NCBI RefSeq assembly: GCF_002234535.1
Contig: NZ_CP022521.1
Span: 1,240,001 to 1,304,000, forward strand
Direction of reading: 5' to 3'
DNA from: Actinoalloteichus hoggarensis
Lineage (GTDB): Bacteria > Actinomycetota > Actinomycetes > Mycobacteriales > Pseudonocardiaceae
Length of the DNA: 64,000 nucleotides
Under the pieces are notes generated by a model that did no database searches, was not told the origin of the DNA, and worked only from the letters and a program-made list of their open reading frames with translations. Position 1 is the stretch's first letter. Each line of letters begins with the position of its first letter. Below are positions 17,544 through 26,986 of this stretch, in pieces. A program made the translations under genes and the position numbers.

Positions 17544-19736
17544 ATGACCGAGCACCATGCCGATCGCCGTGCGGCGCGGCCGGAGGCGTCCGAACGGCGG
17601 AACGTCGAGACGAGCGGCGGACCCGAGGCCGCGCCGCCCGTGGGCGAGGACGGCGACTCCGTGAGCCGTCAGGCCGACCACGACCATGCCGCCGCCGATC
17701 GCCGCGACCATCGCGACCACGACGCTCGTTCCGACCGCGGCGATCACCCAGACCGCGGCCATGGCGACCACGGCGACCACGCCGTGATCTTCCGCGACCG
17801 GTTCTGGCTGAGCCTGGTGCTCTCGGTGCCGGTCGTCTTCGCCAGTCACCTGGTCGCCGACCTGCTCGGCTACGAGGTCACACCGGGCGCGAGCTGGATG
17901 CCCCCGGTGCTCGGCACCTTCGTCTTCCTGTACGGCGGCAGCCCCTTCCTCACCGGAGCCGTGTCCGAGCTACGCCGTCGACAGCCCGGCATGATGACGC
18001 TCGTCGCCCTGGCGATCACCGTCGCCTTCGCCGCCAGCGCCCTGACGACCCTCGGCATCGGCGGACTCGATCTCGACTTCTGGTGGGAACTGGTCCTGCT
18101 CATCGTGATCATGCTGCTCGGGCACTGGCTGGAGATGCGAGCACTCGGTCAGGCCACCGGGGCGCTGGGCGCACTCGCCGAACTCCTTCCCGACACGGCG
18201 GAGCGCATCGACGACGACGGCACGACACGGCCGGTCCCGCTCGCCCGGCTCGGCGTCGGCGACCTGGTGCTGGTCCGCTCCGGCGGGCGGGTACCCGCCG
18301 ACGGCGTGGTGTCCGACGGCACCGCCGCCGTCGACGAGTCGATGATCACCGGCGAGTCCGCCGCCGTCCGCCGCACGACCGGGGACCGGGTGGTCGCGGG
18401 GACCGTGGCGACCGACTCCGCGCTGCGCGTCCGGATCTCGGCCGTCGGAGCCGACACGGCGCTGGCCGGAATCGCCCGACTGGTCGAACAGGCCCAGTCC
18501 TCGCGGTCCAGGGCCCAGGCACTGGCCGATCGGGCCGCCGCGGCGTTGTTCTGGTTCGCCCTCGTCGCGGGCGTCGTCACCTTCGTCGTGTGGTCGTCGA
18601 TCGGCGAGCCCACCACCGCCGTCGAACGCACCGTCACAGTGTTGATCATCGCCTGCCCGCACGCCCTCGGCCTGGCGATCCCGCTGGTGATCGCGATCTC
18701 GACGTCGATGTCGGCCAAGGCGGGCATCCTGATCAAGGACCGGCTGGCGCTGGAGCGGATGCGGACCGTGGACACGGTGCTGTTCGACAAGACGGGGACG
18801 CTGACCAAGGGCAGGCCCGCCGTCACCGACGTCGTCCCCGTCGCGGGCTTCTCACGGCCCGCGGTGCTGGCGGCGGCCGCGGCCGCCGAGTCGGACTCGG
18901 AGCACCCGCTGGCCAGAGCCGTCGTCGCGGCGGCTCGGCGGTCGGGCGAGGTCCCGGCCGCGCAGGACTTCCGCTCGCTGACGGGCCGAGGAGTGCGGGC
19001 GGTGGTGGACGGCGCGACCATCGCGGTGGGCGGCCCGGCCCTGCTGCGCGAGCACGGCGTCGAGCCGCCCGCCGAGTCGGCGGCGGCCGTGGACGACGCG
19101 GCTCGGCGGGGCGCGGGCGTGCTGTACGTCCTCCGGGACGACGCGGTGATCGGCGTGGTGACCGTGGCCGACGAGATCCGGTCCGAGTCGCGCGAGGCCG
19201 TGGCCGCCCTGCACACCGAGGGCATCCGTGTCGTGCTGATCACCGGAGACGCCCGGGGCGTCGCGGAGTCGGTCGCGGGCGAACTGGGCGTCGACGAGGT
19301 GTTCGCGGAGGTGCTGCCCGCGGACAAGGACGGCGCCGTCGCCCGGTTGCAGGACCGTGGCCGTCGAGTGGCGATGGTCGGCGACGGTGTCAACGACGCC
19401 CCCGCGCTGGCCAGGGCCGATGTCGGAATCGCCATCGGCGCGGGCACGGACGTGGCCGTCGAGTCGGCGGGCGTCGTGCTCGCCTCCGACGATCCGCGGG
19501 CGGTGCTCGCCGTGCGCAGACTGTCCCTGGCGAGCTACCGCAAGATGTGGCAGAACCTCGGCTGGGCGACCGCCTACAACCTGGTGACCGTCCCGCTGGC
19601 CGCGGGCGTTCTGGCGGGGATCGGCTTCGTGCTGCCGCCCGCTCTCGGCGCGGTGGCGATGAGCCTCTCGACGATCGTGGTGGCATTGAACGCGCAGCTC
19701 CTGCGGCGGGTCCGGCTCACGGAGGCCCGCCGGTAG
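17544..19736 (+). CDS. CopB-type P1B heavy-metal-transporting ATPase
   Basis: A 730-residue P1B-type ATPase. The first 80 residues are rich in His and Asp (clusters such as DHDHAA and HGDHGDH) and replace the CxxC metal-binding domains of CopA. The membrane metal motif is CPH (IIACPHALGLAIP, about residue 371), characteristic of P1B-3/CopB pumps that export copper or silver. Other landmarks are ITGES near 268, the phosphorylated aspartate in FDKTGTLTKG near 415 and GDGVNDAPAL near 613. GAGGAGG lies 5 bp before the ATG. A CsoR box directly upstream indicates copper-inducible control. Confidence 0.95.
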   Translation: MTEHHADRRAARPEASERRNVETSGGPEAAPPVGEDGDSVSRQADHDHAAADRRDHRDHDARSDRGDHPDRGHGDHGDHAVIFRDRFWLSLVLSVPVVFASHLVADLLGYEVTPGASWMPPVLGTFVFLYGGSPFLTGAVSELRRRQPGMMTLVALAITVAFAASALTTLGIGGLDLDFWWELVLLIVIMLLGHWLEMRALGQATGALGALAELLPDTAERIDDDGTTRPVPLARLGVGDLVLVRSGGRVPADGVVSDGTAAVDESMITGESAAVRRTTGDRVVAGTVATDSALRVRISAVGADTALAGIARLVEQAQSSRSRAQALADRAAAALFWFALVAGVVTFVVWSSIGEPTTAVERTVTVLIIACPHALGLAIPLVIAISTSMSAKAGILIKDRLALERMRTVDTVLFDKTGTLTKGRPAVTDVVPVAGFSRPAVLAAAAAAESDSEHPLARAVVAAARRSGEVPAAQDFRSLTGRGVRAVVDGATIAVGGPALLREHGVEPPAESAAAVDDAARRGAGVLYVLRDDAVIGVVTVADEIRSESREAVAALHTEGIRVVLITGDARGVAESVAGELGVDEVFAEVLPADKDGAVARLQDRGRRVAMVGDGVNDAPALARADVGIAIGAGTDVAVESAGVVLASDDPRAVLAVRRLSLASYRKMWQNLGWATAYNLVTVPLAAGVLAGIGFVLPPALGAVAMSLSTIVVALNAQLLRRVRLTEARR

Positions 19737-20083
19737 TCGCGGGCGAGCCGTCGCGTGCCGAGCGGGGACCGCCGGGATCCGGGCGCGCCGCGGGCCGGGC
19801 GCGGCGCGGGCCGGCGACAGCATCGTCCGCGTCCGCGTCGCGGCGGTGGGACCCGCCCGCACCCCGTGCGTCGCTGCTCGGTCCGGATAGCAGCCGTCCG
19901 ACCGACCGGCGCGACGGTACGGCTGCGGAACGCTGGTCGGGCCGGCTGCGTCGTACCGCCATGGCGAGTGCTTCCGCATCGAAGTCCGGTCCGCCCGAGG
20001 ATCCGGCCGGACCCGTCGAGTCGACCACACCCCGCGCCGCCCGAACCCACCCGCGTGACACGCCCCCGATCCGCCGGGACGGC
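19737..20083. other. Upstream region of the lipoprotein gene
   Basis: About 350 bp. The lipoprotein frame is open back to an ATG at 19961, so the real start may be there, which would add about 40 hydrophilic residues. Otherwise I see nothing recognisable. Confidence 0.4.
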
Positions 20084-20668
20084 GTGCCGAGGCGACCGGG
20101 TGCCCGACTCGCGGCCGCATTCCTGATCACGACCTGCGCCGGTCTTCTCGTCGCCTGCGGCGGCCCGGAGCTCGACGCCTGTGCTCCGGCCGCGGTCGCC
20201 GCGTCCACTGCGACCACCGGGGTCGCCACGTCCACTGCGGACGCGGCCTCGCGGATCGCGCTCGTCGCCGCCGACGAGCCGTACTACCCGACGACCGAGG
20301 AGCTGGAGGCGGCGGCCCAGGTCATCGTGCGCGGCCGTGTCGAGACGAGTTGCGCCCTGACCCGGGACGGCGTCGACGAGCGGGTGGCCGAGGTCGTCGT
20401 GCGCGCCGCCGTCGGGGGCAGGCCCGCCGCCGACGAGGTGGTGTCGGTGGCGTACCTGCCGCCGGACAATGGCACCCCGATGTCCGCCGACCTCGTGACA
20501 GGGCAGGAGTACGTCCTGCTGCTGACCGCATTCGACGACGGGCACCACGCCCTGGTCAACACGACGCAGGGGTATCGACGCATCGACGACTCGGGCGCGC
20601 TGATCCGCGAGGACGGCGAGATCACCCTGTCCGCCGGGTCGCTCGCCGAACTCGGTCTCACCGGCTAG
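20084..20668 (+). CDS. Predicted secreted lipoprotein, unknown function
   Basis: About 194 residues from the GTG at 20084. That start puts a compact lipoprotein signal at the N-terminus: Arg-rich n-region, hydrophobic AAAFLITTCAGLLVAC and a lipobox ending in Cys25. The ATG at 19961 is an alternative but would bury the signal behind 41 residues. The mature part contains EELEAAAQVIVRGRVETSC and VSVAYLPPDNGTPMSADL, a beta-rich pattern seen in actinomycete lipoproteins of unknown role. It is convergent with the M48 peptidase gene. I do not recognise a specific family. Confidence 0.75.
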   Translation: MPRRPGARLAAAFLITTCAGLLVACGGPELDACAPAAVAASTATTGVATSTADAASRIALVAADEPYYPTTEELEAAAQVIVRGRVETSCALTRDGVDERVAEVVVRAAVGGRPAADEVVSVAYLPPDNGTPMSADLVTGQEYVLLLTAFDDGHHALVNTTQGYRRIDDSGALIREDGEITLSAGSLAELGLTG

Positions 20669-20762
20669 CCCGCTCGGCGCCCGCCCCGACGCCGGTGTGC
20701 TCCTCGTCCACGACCGACCTCGGGTGGCGCGACCGACCTCGGGTGGCGGGACCGGCCTCGGC

Positions 20763-22688
20763 TCAGCGCGGGACGGGCTGCCGGGCCTGCTGCGGCAGCG
20801 AGTCCTGGAACTCCGTCAGCACCTCGTACACCTCGTCGACCTCGGTTCGGACGTCGGTCTTCGTACCGTCGGCGAACTGAAGCACGAGCTTGCCGCCGCC
20901 GGTCATGAACTTCTTCCGGTCGCCGCCCACGATGTGCTGGGCGAGAACCCACCGCGCGTCCGGCCTGCCGAACAGGCCGTCCGGTCCGTTCGCCAGCAAC
21001 TCGGTGATGCGCTTGCGCTGCGCCTGCCCCGCCTGTCCCATCGCCCCGGCGAGGTTCTGGCCGGCCAGCGCACCGGTCTTCAACGGGATCAGCAGCAGGC
21101 CGGCGTTCGTGATGAAGGCGTCCCAGTTCGCCTTGAAGGCCGTCACGGCAGGGGCCACGCCCGACAGCTGCGGTCGCCCGTTCGCCTGCGCCTGCCTGGC
21201 GACCTCGGCGGGGTCCGGGTCGCGAACGAAGTCCAGCGGCACGCCCAGCTGGTTCAGCATGCCCATGAGCTGCGGGACCAGGGCGGGATTGGCGACGGCC
21301 GGACCGATGAGGTCCGCCTTGGACAGCTCGCCCGCCGGACCGATGATCCGGTACGGCCTGCCCCAGTCCAGTTCGTGGCGGGCCCGGCCCTGGCTGATCA
21401 GCGCCGCGACCACGACGTCGCCGAGCAGGTCGGTCATCGCCCGCTGCACGGCCTCGCCTGCCTGGTTCACGTCGACGTCGTCCCGCAGCAGCGGCCCGAG
21501 CACTCGGGGCGTCTCACCGCGCCCGACCGCCTGAAGGATCTCGCCGAGCGTGCCCGAGGGCGCGGCGCCGGAGTCCCTGGCCGCCTGCGCGAGCGCCACG
21601 GCGTTGCCCATGGTCGCCTCCGCCGCCCCGGCTCGGACGACGTCCGCCCAGCTCGACCGGGGCCCGAGATCTCCCTTGATGTACAGCGCGGCCTCGGCGG
21701 CGGGCAGCACCCGCGCCGGGTCCAGGATGATCGACCAGGCGGGCCGGGTGTCGGGCGGCGCCGGATTGTCCGGCAGCGCCTGGATCGCCGCGATCCGCCT
21801 GCGGATCGTCGGGTGGCTGTCGAACAGCGAACTCGGCTCGGCGTCCAGGATCCGCGGCTCCACCTCGGCCATCGTCCGCTGCTGGGCGGGATGGTCCAGG
21901 TAGTGACGGAAGCCGAGCAGGATGTCCGGGGTGCGCTTGGCGCGGCTCGCCAATTCGAGGAACAGATCGCCGTACCTCTGCCAGAACAGGTCCATCGTCG
22001 CGATCTTGCGCAGGGCGTCGATCGCCGTCCGCTGTCCGGCCGCGGCCACCGAGTAGGCGTCGGCCTGGAGTTCCTGAGTACGGCGGGCCGATTGCGAGAT
22101 CACCCGGTACAGGCCCGCGTAGACGTTCAGCACCCAGCGGGCGGGGCCGGAGTCGAGTCGGGACAGTGTGCGGCTCAGCGTCTCGGCGCCGCGGTAGCTG
22201 ATGGCGAGCATCCTGGTGTGTCCGCCGCCGTAATGGCCGAGCTCGTGGGCGAGCACCGAACGCAGCTCCGAGACGTTCAACCCGGCCAGCAACGGCAGGC
22301 CGATCATCATGTAGCGCCTGCCCGCCCGCAGGCCGAGACCGCCCGCGTCCTCCCGGACGGCGGCGTTGATCTCCGGGACCAGGGTGATCTCGTCCGGGGG
22401 TCGGGTCTGGGCCCGCGCGGCCAGCTCGTCGACCAGCTGCCACAGCGCGGGCTGCTCCTGCCGCGTGAGCTTCGGGCCCCTCGGCGGCTCCAGCCGGGTC
22501 CGCAACGCCTGGAACAGGGCGAAGCCCAGCGCGACCATCAGGCCGAAGCTCACGATCGCCAGGTAGATCCCGCCGCGCCCGCCTGCGACGATGCCCGCGA
22601 CGACGCCGACCACGCCGAGTGCGACGACGAAGACGGGAAACAGGCCCAGTAACAGCACGGCGAGGAACGCGCGTACGGAACCACGCAT
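20763..22688 (-). CDS. M48-family membrane metallopeptidase
   Basis: A 641-residue zinc peptidase of the M48 (HtpX/Ste24-like) family. Two N-terminal membrane segments (residues about 5-60) are followed by a cytoplasm-facing peptidase domain with the zinc motif HELGHYGGGH near residue 146 and a downstream Glu ligand in TQELQADAYS. The remaining 300 residues are a helical C-terminal extension not found in HtpX. I chose the ATG at 22688 because GAGGAGG lies 4 bp upstream, although the frame remains open further. Family members degrade misfolded membrane proteins. The long tail suggests a distinct, uncharacterised subgroup. Confidence 0.9.
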   Translation of the reverse strand: MRGSVRAFLAVLLLGLFPVFVVALGVVGVVAGIVAGGRGGIYLAIVSFGLMVALGFALFQALRTRLEPPRGPKLTRQEQPALWQLVDELAARAQTRPPDEITLVPEINAAVREDAGGLGLRAGRRYMMIGLPLLAGLNVSELRSVLAHELGHYGGGHTRMLAISYRGAETLSRTLSRLDSGPARWVLNVYAGLYRVISQSARRTQELQADAYSVAAAGQRTAIDALRKIATMDLFWQRYGDLFLELASRAKRTPDILLGFRHYLDHPAQQRTMAEVEPRILDAEPSSLFDSHPTIRRRIAAIQALPDNPAPPDTRPAWSIILDPARVLPAAEAALYIKGDLGPRSSWADVVRAGAAEATMGNAVALAQAARDSGAAPSGTLGEILQAVGRGETPRVLGPLLRDDVDVNQAGEAVQRAMTDLLGDVVVAALISQGRARHELDWGRPYRIIGPAGELSKADLIGPAVANPALVPQLMGMLNQLGVPLDFVRDPDPAEVARQAQANGRPQLSGVAPAVTAFKANWDAFITNAGLLLIPLKTGALAGQNLAGAMGQAGQAQRKRITELLANGPDGLFGRPDARWVLAQHIVGGDRKKFMTGGGKLVLQFADGTKTDVRTEVDEVYEVLTEFQDSLPQQARQPVPR

Positions 22689-22925
22689 CTCGGCCTCCTC
22701 AAGAAGAATGATGAAGTGCGACGTCGCCCGGGCGGTCGGGTGCGCGCCGACGGGCGGAGAAACCCGTGGCCTGGCACGACCGAGGCCGCCTGGGACGGAC
22801 GGACACGGCGCGGCGCGGTGACACCGCCTCTGTGGCACCGCGATGCGGGCGGTGATGCCCTGCACGGAGCAATCGGCGGGACGCCCCCCGGCGTCTTCGA
22901 CGACGAACGCCGATCCGCGAGGATG

Positions 22926-22962
22926 ATACACATGACTCATACACATGTACGGCACAATTGTG
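22926..22962. promoter_or_regulatory. Direct repeats plus palindrome, possible regulator binding site
   Basis: ATACACATG occurs at 22926-22934 and 22939-22947 (13-bp period), followed by the 10-bp palindrome CACAATTGTG at 22953-22962. In GC-rich DNA this density of A/T and symmetry is unlikely by chance. On the minus strand it would lie upstream of the M48 peptidase. Confidence 0.45.
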
Positions 22963-23076
22963 TGAGACGGCCGTAGGGTCTCGTGGCAGGCTTTCCGACC
23001 CTGCCGGTCCCGCCGCGGGCCTCGTCGGCCGTGCGTCCTGTGGCCGTCGCGTACCGGTGACGACCGAGCGGTCGGC

Positions 23077-23119
23077 ACGACCGTGTGTTGAGGACGACCG
23101 TGTGTTGAGGACGACCGTG
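23077..23119. repeat. 17-bp tandem repeat, 2.5 copies
   Basis: ACGACCGTGTGTTGAGG is repeated exactly at 23077-23093 and 23094-23110, followed by a 9-bp partial copy. It lies in non-coding DNA. Confidence 0.9.
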
Positions 23120-23362
23120 CGCCTGCGGCGACCGGGCTTGACCCCTCGGCTGCTCGGCGACGCCTCGAATCCCGCGGCCCGCCTCGACGTCCGAACGCGA
23201 CGTGGCCGAGCAGTCGCGGGGGCAGCACGACGAGGAGTGTCGATCAGAGCGCCGATCGCGCCCTGTTCCGCCCCGCCTGTCGAGGCAGGCCGTCCACTCG
23301 GTGCCGTCGCGCGGCGTGGAGGTACGGCCGACGGCCTCGGTCGAGCGAGGCGACGGCCCGGT

Positions 23363-23932
23363 TCACAGCGGGCGGACCACCTTGGCCGGATTGCCGACCG
23401 CGACGACGTTCGCGGGCAGATCCTTCGTGACGACCGCCCCCGCACCGACCACGGTGTTCTCGCCGATCGTCACCCCGGCCAGCACGATCACGCCGCCGCC
23501 GAGCCACACGTTGTCGCCGATGGTGATCGGTTCGGCGGACTCGACCTTGCGCCTGCGCGGCTCCGGATCGATCGGGTGCGTCGGCGTGAGGAGCTGCACG
23601 TTCGGACCGATCTGGACGTCGTCGCCGATGGTGATCGCGGCGACGTCCAAGGCGACGAGCCCGAAATTCGCGAAGGCGCGGGCTCCGAAGCGGAGATTGA
23701 AGCCGTAATCGCAGTACAGCGGTGCCCGGATCGCCGTCTCCGCGCCGATCGCGCCGAGCAGTTCGACGAGGACCCGGTGTCCCGCGACGGGATCGTGCGG
23801 GGCGATCTCGCCGTAGCGTGCCGTCAGGCTGCTCGCACGGGCGCTCAACGCCGCCAGCTCGTCATCGAAGACGTACGGATCGCCCGCCGCCATGCGCTCC
23901 CTGTTCGAGCGGGTGTCCGAGGAGTCAGCCAT
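23363..23932 (-). CDS. Maltose/galactoside O-acetyltransferase family protein
   Basis: A 189-residue left-handed beta-helix acetyltransferase of the LacA/Maa/NodL group, which moves acetyl from acetyl-CoA to a sugar hydroxyl. The N-terminal Mac domain is visible (ERMAAGDPYVFDDELAALSA). Hexapeptide repeats run through IGDDVQIGPNVQLLTPTHPI, IGDNVWLGGGVIVLAGVTIG and ENTVVGAGAVVTKDLPANVV. The catalytic His is in TPTHPID. Length is normal for the family. The ATG at 23932 fits the domain start. No sugar operon adjoins it. Confidence 0.93.
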   Translation of the reverse strand: MADSSDTRSNRERMAAGDPYVFDDELAALSARASSLTARYGEIAPHDPVAGHRVLVELLGAIGAETAIRAPLYCDYGFNLRFGARAFANFGLVALDVAAITIGDDVQIGPNVQLLTPTHPIDPEPRRRKVESAEPITIGDNVWLGGGVIVLAGVTIGENTVVGAGAVVTKDLPANVVAVGNPAKVVRPL

Positions 23933-24142
23933 GTCGCTCAGCTTAGGCAGCGGCGGGCGTCGACGGCATGGCCGACGAACACCGATCGCTCGCCCGTCGG
24001 ACACCGCCCGTGACCAGCGGGGCGGGAGACGCCACGGCGCCGCCGGGCCGAGCACGGCGGCGGTGCACCGGTGCGCGAGCCCCGAGACCGGACGTCCGGG
24101 GCATCGCCCGCCGGGTCGCCGTGAACCCGGCGGGCGCACCCG

Positions 24143-26134
24143 TCACCGATCGTCGGCGGTGAGGAATTCCGTGGTGCGCAGGGCACGCGAGGAGATGCGG
24201 ACGTCGCCGATCCACCCGTAGAAGCCGTGGCCGTACCGCTCGGCGAACTGGGTGCCGCCGATCGCGAACGGCTTCCCCAGCGTGGCGATGCCCTTGGACC
24301 GCTGGGTGGGATTGCGGGCGATCCGCGAGCCGTCCACGTACACGACCGTCTGCCGTCCGTCGTTGACGACGGCGAGATGCATCCACCGCCCGATCGGAAG
24401 GGCATGGCTCCACGAGGTCGGATCGGCGTCCCGGTCGGTCGGGTAGACGACGTACTGGAGGAAGCGCTCACCCGACAGGTTCAGGCTGCACGTCGGCTCG
24501 TCCTGAGACCAGCCGCTGGTCTTTCCCGCGTCCCCGGCGCGACCCTCCCAGCTCAACAGGCCCATGAAGGCGTGATCGCCCTCGAACGGGTCGGGCAGCC
24601 GCGCGAAGAGCTCGATGGTGTAGCCGGACTCGAAGGTCATCCCGTTGATCGGCGCGTCCGCGACGGCCCGCAGCACCGCCCCGCGATCCGGGTTCTTCCC
24701 GCCGTCGAAGCGCAGGCTCGCGTGCGCGGGCTGGTTCGGATGGTGCTCGTCGGAGAAGCGCAGGACCTCGGCGGGACCGTCGTGCAGCCGCGTGGCCACC
24801 AGATCGTTGCCGTTGCCGGTGAGATCACGGGCCACGGCGTCGCCCGCGACCGGATCGCCGTCCGCCGCCGCGTCCGCGCCCGCCAGGCCCGCCCCGTCGA
24901 ACCGCCAGTACGCGACGGTGCTCCGGGACATCACGGCGTCCGCGGGCCTGGGCTCGGGTCGCGGCGTCGGCGCGAAGCCCGCGAACCGCGCCTCGAAGTC
25001 GACGGACAGGCTGAAGCGGTCGACCTCGCCGGTGCGCTCGACGGTCTCGGCCTCCAACGGGGTGCGCCGATCGGCGTCGATGCCGCGCAACCACGGCGAG
25101 AACGTCTCGACGTCGATGGTGTCGCGGGCCAGGTCGAAGGTGTAGAGCCGCAGCAGGCCGGCTCCGCCGTAGTAGACGTCCTGATAGTTCGCGATGTGGA
25201 CGTGCACGTCGTTGCCCGCGTCGTTGCGCAGCACCGTCCGACCCGACGGCCAGTAGTGCCCGCTGAGGGTGAGGAACACCTGATCGTGGCCGCGGATCAG
25301 CCCGTCCCACAGCCGGGAGCCGTGGTCGGAGAGCCGCGCGACGCCGTCCGCACCCGCCGAGGCGAGGTCGTGCGTGGTGAGGATCGTGGGCAGGGTCGGA
25401 TGCTCGGCCAACACGGTGCGAGCCCAGGACAGCCCCGCGTCCGAGACCCGCCAGTCCAACGCGAGGATCAGCCAGTCCCGGCCGCCCGCCCGCAGCACGT
25501 GCGCGCCGTTGTAGCCGTCGGGAGAGGCCCCGAGGAAGGTCGACGTCCGGCGGAATCGGTGCGGGCCGAACGCCTGGAGGTAGGGCGTGTCGCCGCGCTG
25601 GTCGTCGGTGCCGCCGTCCACGTCGTGGTTCCCCGCCAGCACGCTGTAGGGCAGTTTTCGGTCCAACTCGCGGAAGGCCCGATCGGCCAGGTCGATCTCG
25701 TGTTCGCTGCCGTGCTCGGTGACGTCGCCGAGATGAGCGAGGAACACGATGTCGTCCTCACGCCTGCGCTTCACCAGATACCGGAAGGCCTCGCGCACCG
25801 GCTTCGGATCGGAGCGGTCCTCGTCGAAGAGATACTGGGTGTCGGGCATGACCGCGATCCGGAAGCGCGGGTTCTCGTCGTCGGAGTCGCGGCGTGCGGT
25901 GGCGACGTCCGGACCGCTGTCGTCCTGGGCGTGCGCGGCGGGTCGGGCGCCTGCGGGAAGCCCGACGACCGCGCCCGCGACCGGGACGGCCACCGCGGCC
26001 TGAAGCAGTGATCGACGGCCGAGACCGGGCCGGTCCGCCGTCTCTTCGGCGGCGGAGCGGCCGTGTCCGGCGCGCTCGGCGTCGCCTGGTGGGGCGGCGG
26101 GGCCGAGGCCTGCGGTGTCCTGCGGGTCGTTCAT
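24143..26134 (-). CDS. Tat-exported metallophosphoesterase with C-terminal LamG-type domain
   Basis: A 663-residue predicted secreted protein. A twin-arginine signal (GRRSLLQAAVAVPVAGAVVG, Arg40-Arg41) is preceded by a hydrophilic stretch. Residues about 90-380 are a calcineurin-like phosphoesterase: metal ligands in VMPDTQ (about 96-100), HLGDVTEHG (about 134-142) and AGNHDVDGG (about 167-175), then a late GHYWPSG. The last 230 residues are a concanavalin-like LamG/pentraxin-type domain (FMGLLSW, MHLAVVNDGRQTVVYVDG). The combination suggests an exported phosphodiesterase held at a surface glycan, but substrate is unknown. Confidence 0.9.
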   Translation of the reverse strand: MNDPQDTAGLGPAAPPGDAERAGHGRSAAEETADRPGLGRRSLLQAAVAVPVAGAVVGLPAGARPAAHAQDDSGPDVATARRDSDDENPRFRIAVMPDTQYLFDEDRSDPKPVREAFRYLVKRRREDDIVFLAHLGDVTEHGSEHEIDLADRAFRELDRKLPYSVLAGNHDVDGGTDDQRGDTPYLQAFGPHRFRRTSTFLGASPDGYNGAHVLRAGGRDWLILALDWRVSDAGLSWARTVLAEHPTLPTILTTHDLASAGADGVARLSDHGSRLWDGLIRGHDQVFLTLSGHYWPSGRTVLRNDAGNDVHVHIANYQDVYYGGAGLLRLYTFDLARDTIDVETFSPWLRGIDADRRTPLEAETVERTGEVDRFSLSVDFEARFAGFAPTPRPEPRPADAVMSRSTVAYWRFDGAGLAGADAAADGDPVAGDAVARDLTGNGNDLVATRLHDGPAEVLRFSDEHHPNQPAHASLRFDGGKNPDRGAVLRAVADAPINGMTFESGYTIELFARLPDPFEGDHAFMGLLSWEGRAGDAGKTSGWSQDEPTCSLNLSGERFLQYVVYPTDRDADPTSWSHALPIGRWMHLAVVNDGRQTVVYVDGSRIARNPTQRSKGIATLGKPFAIGGTQFAERYGHGFYGWIGDVRISSRALRTTEFLTADDR

Positions 26135-26679
26135 GTCCGTCTCCCAGCGTCGAGCGAGCGCACGGGACTCTGCCTCGGCCGGGTGGCGTGGAGGTGGCCT
26201 GTCGTCGAACACCGCATGCCCGCGGCCGGAAGTGTCCCGCGCACGGCGCCGCCCGAGACGTCGGCGGACTCGGTCGTCGCCTGCCTGCTCTGCCCGTCTG
26301 CCCGCCCGCGCCCGGCCGACGTCTCGGAAGCGCGGCCCGGACGACACCGGTCACCGATACGGCGATGGCCCGAACGGGGAGAGCACCGCCGCGCACCCCA
26401 CCGGCGTGGCCGTCCCACCGCGGACCGGCCACTGAGGACGTTCCGCTTGCGGACGTTCCGTGCTGCCGACCGGTTGTCCGCCCCCGGCTCCGCGTCCGTA
26501 CCCGACGGTGTGCGGACGGCGACGACGAAGGGACGGCGACGACGGGAACGGCGCTTCCTGCCGCGGACCCGACCTGCCCCCAAGACGGAGCGCGGGCGGG
26601 CGACTCCCCGGCGAAGTCCGCGGAGCACAGCCGGTTGGCCACCCCGGCCGGGGCGCACCCGACCCCGTCACGCGCCCGC
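26135..26679. other. Intergenic stretch, no gene recognised
   Basis: About 545 bp upstream of the phosphoesterase gene. Open frames are low-complexity. A GACGTTCCG motif recurs near 26438-26460. Part of it may be decayed sequence belonging to the adjacent membrane-protein remnant. Confidence 0.4.
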
Positions 26680-26962
26680 GGTCTGCTCCGCTGCCGCAGC
26701 CCGAGATACTCCAGGGCGGCGAAGCCCAGCACCCAGCCCGCGCCGACGAGCATGACGGCGACCACGCCCGAGCGCGGCGAGCGGCAGCAGGCCCGCGACC
26801 GTGAGCGGCAGGATCGCCGCCCCGGAGAGCACGTTGCCCACGACGGCCGCCCAGACCGGTCACGCCGGGATCCGCGGATAGCCCGCGATGAGGCCGAGCG
26901 CGGTGCCCCCACCCAGCAGCGCGATGCCGATCGACACCGACCAGGCGGCCTGCGAGCCCGGA
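26680..26962 (-). pseudogene. Decayed integral membrane protein gene (remnant)
   Basis: Three pieces of what reads as one hydrophobic protein lie in order on the minus strand. They are WSVSIGIALLGGGTALGLI and AGYPRIPA, then an in-frame TGA (26860-26862), then PVWAAVVGNVLSGAAILPL and TVAGLLPLAALG, then after a frameshift near 26766 VVAVMLVGAGWVLGFAALEY and LGLRQR. Each piece has the alternating hydrophobic pattern of membrane helices and the pieces join logically. The front of the gene is missing. The arrangement resembles small four-helix membrane proteins of actinomycetes. At least one stop and one frameshift make it non-functional. Confidence 0.55.
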
Positions 26963-26986
26963 CTCGCAGGCCGTGCCGTCGCGTTC

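Larger units (their letters stand above)
22689..23362. other. Intergenic stretch with AT-rich regulatory patch
   Basis: About 675 bp without a recognisable gene. At 22926-22962 there is an unusually AT-rich patch with two direct ATACACATG copies and the perfect palindrome CACAATTGTG. At 23077-23119 a 17-bp unit is repeated about 2.5 times. The patch is the likely regulatory region for the M48 gene, although it lies some 240 bp from its start. Confidence 0.5.
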
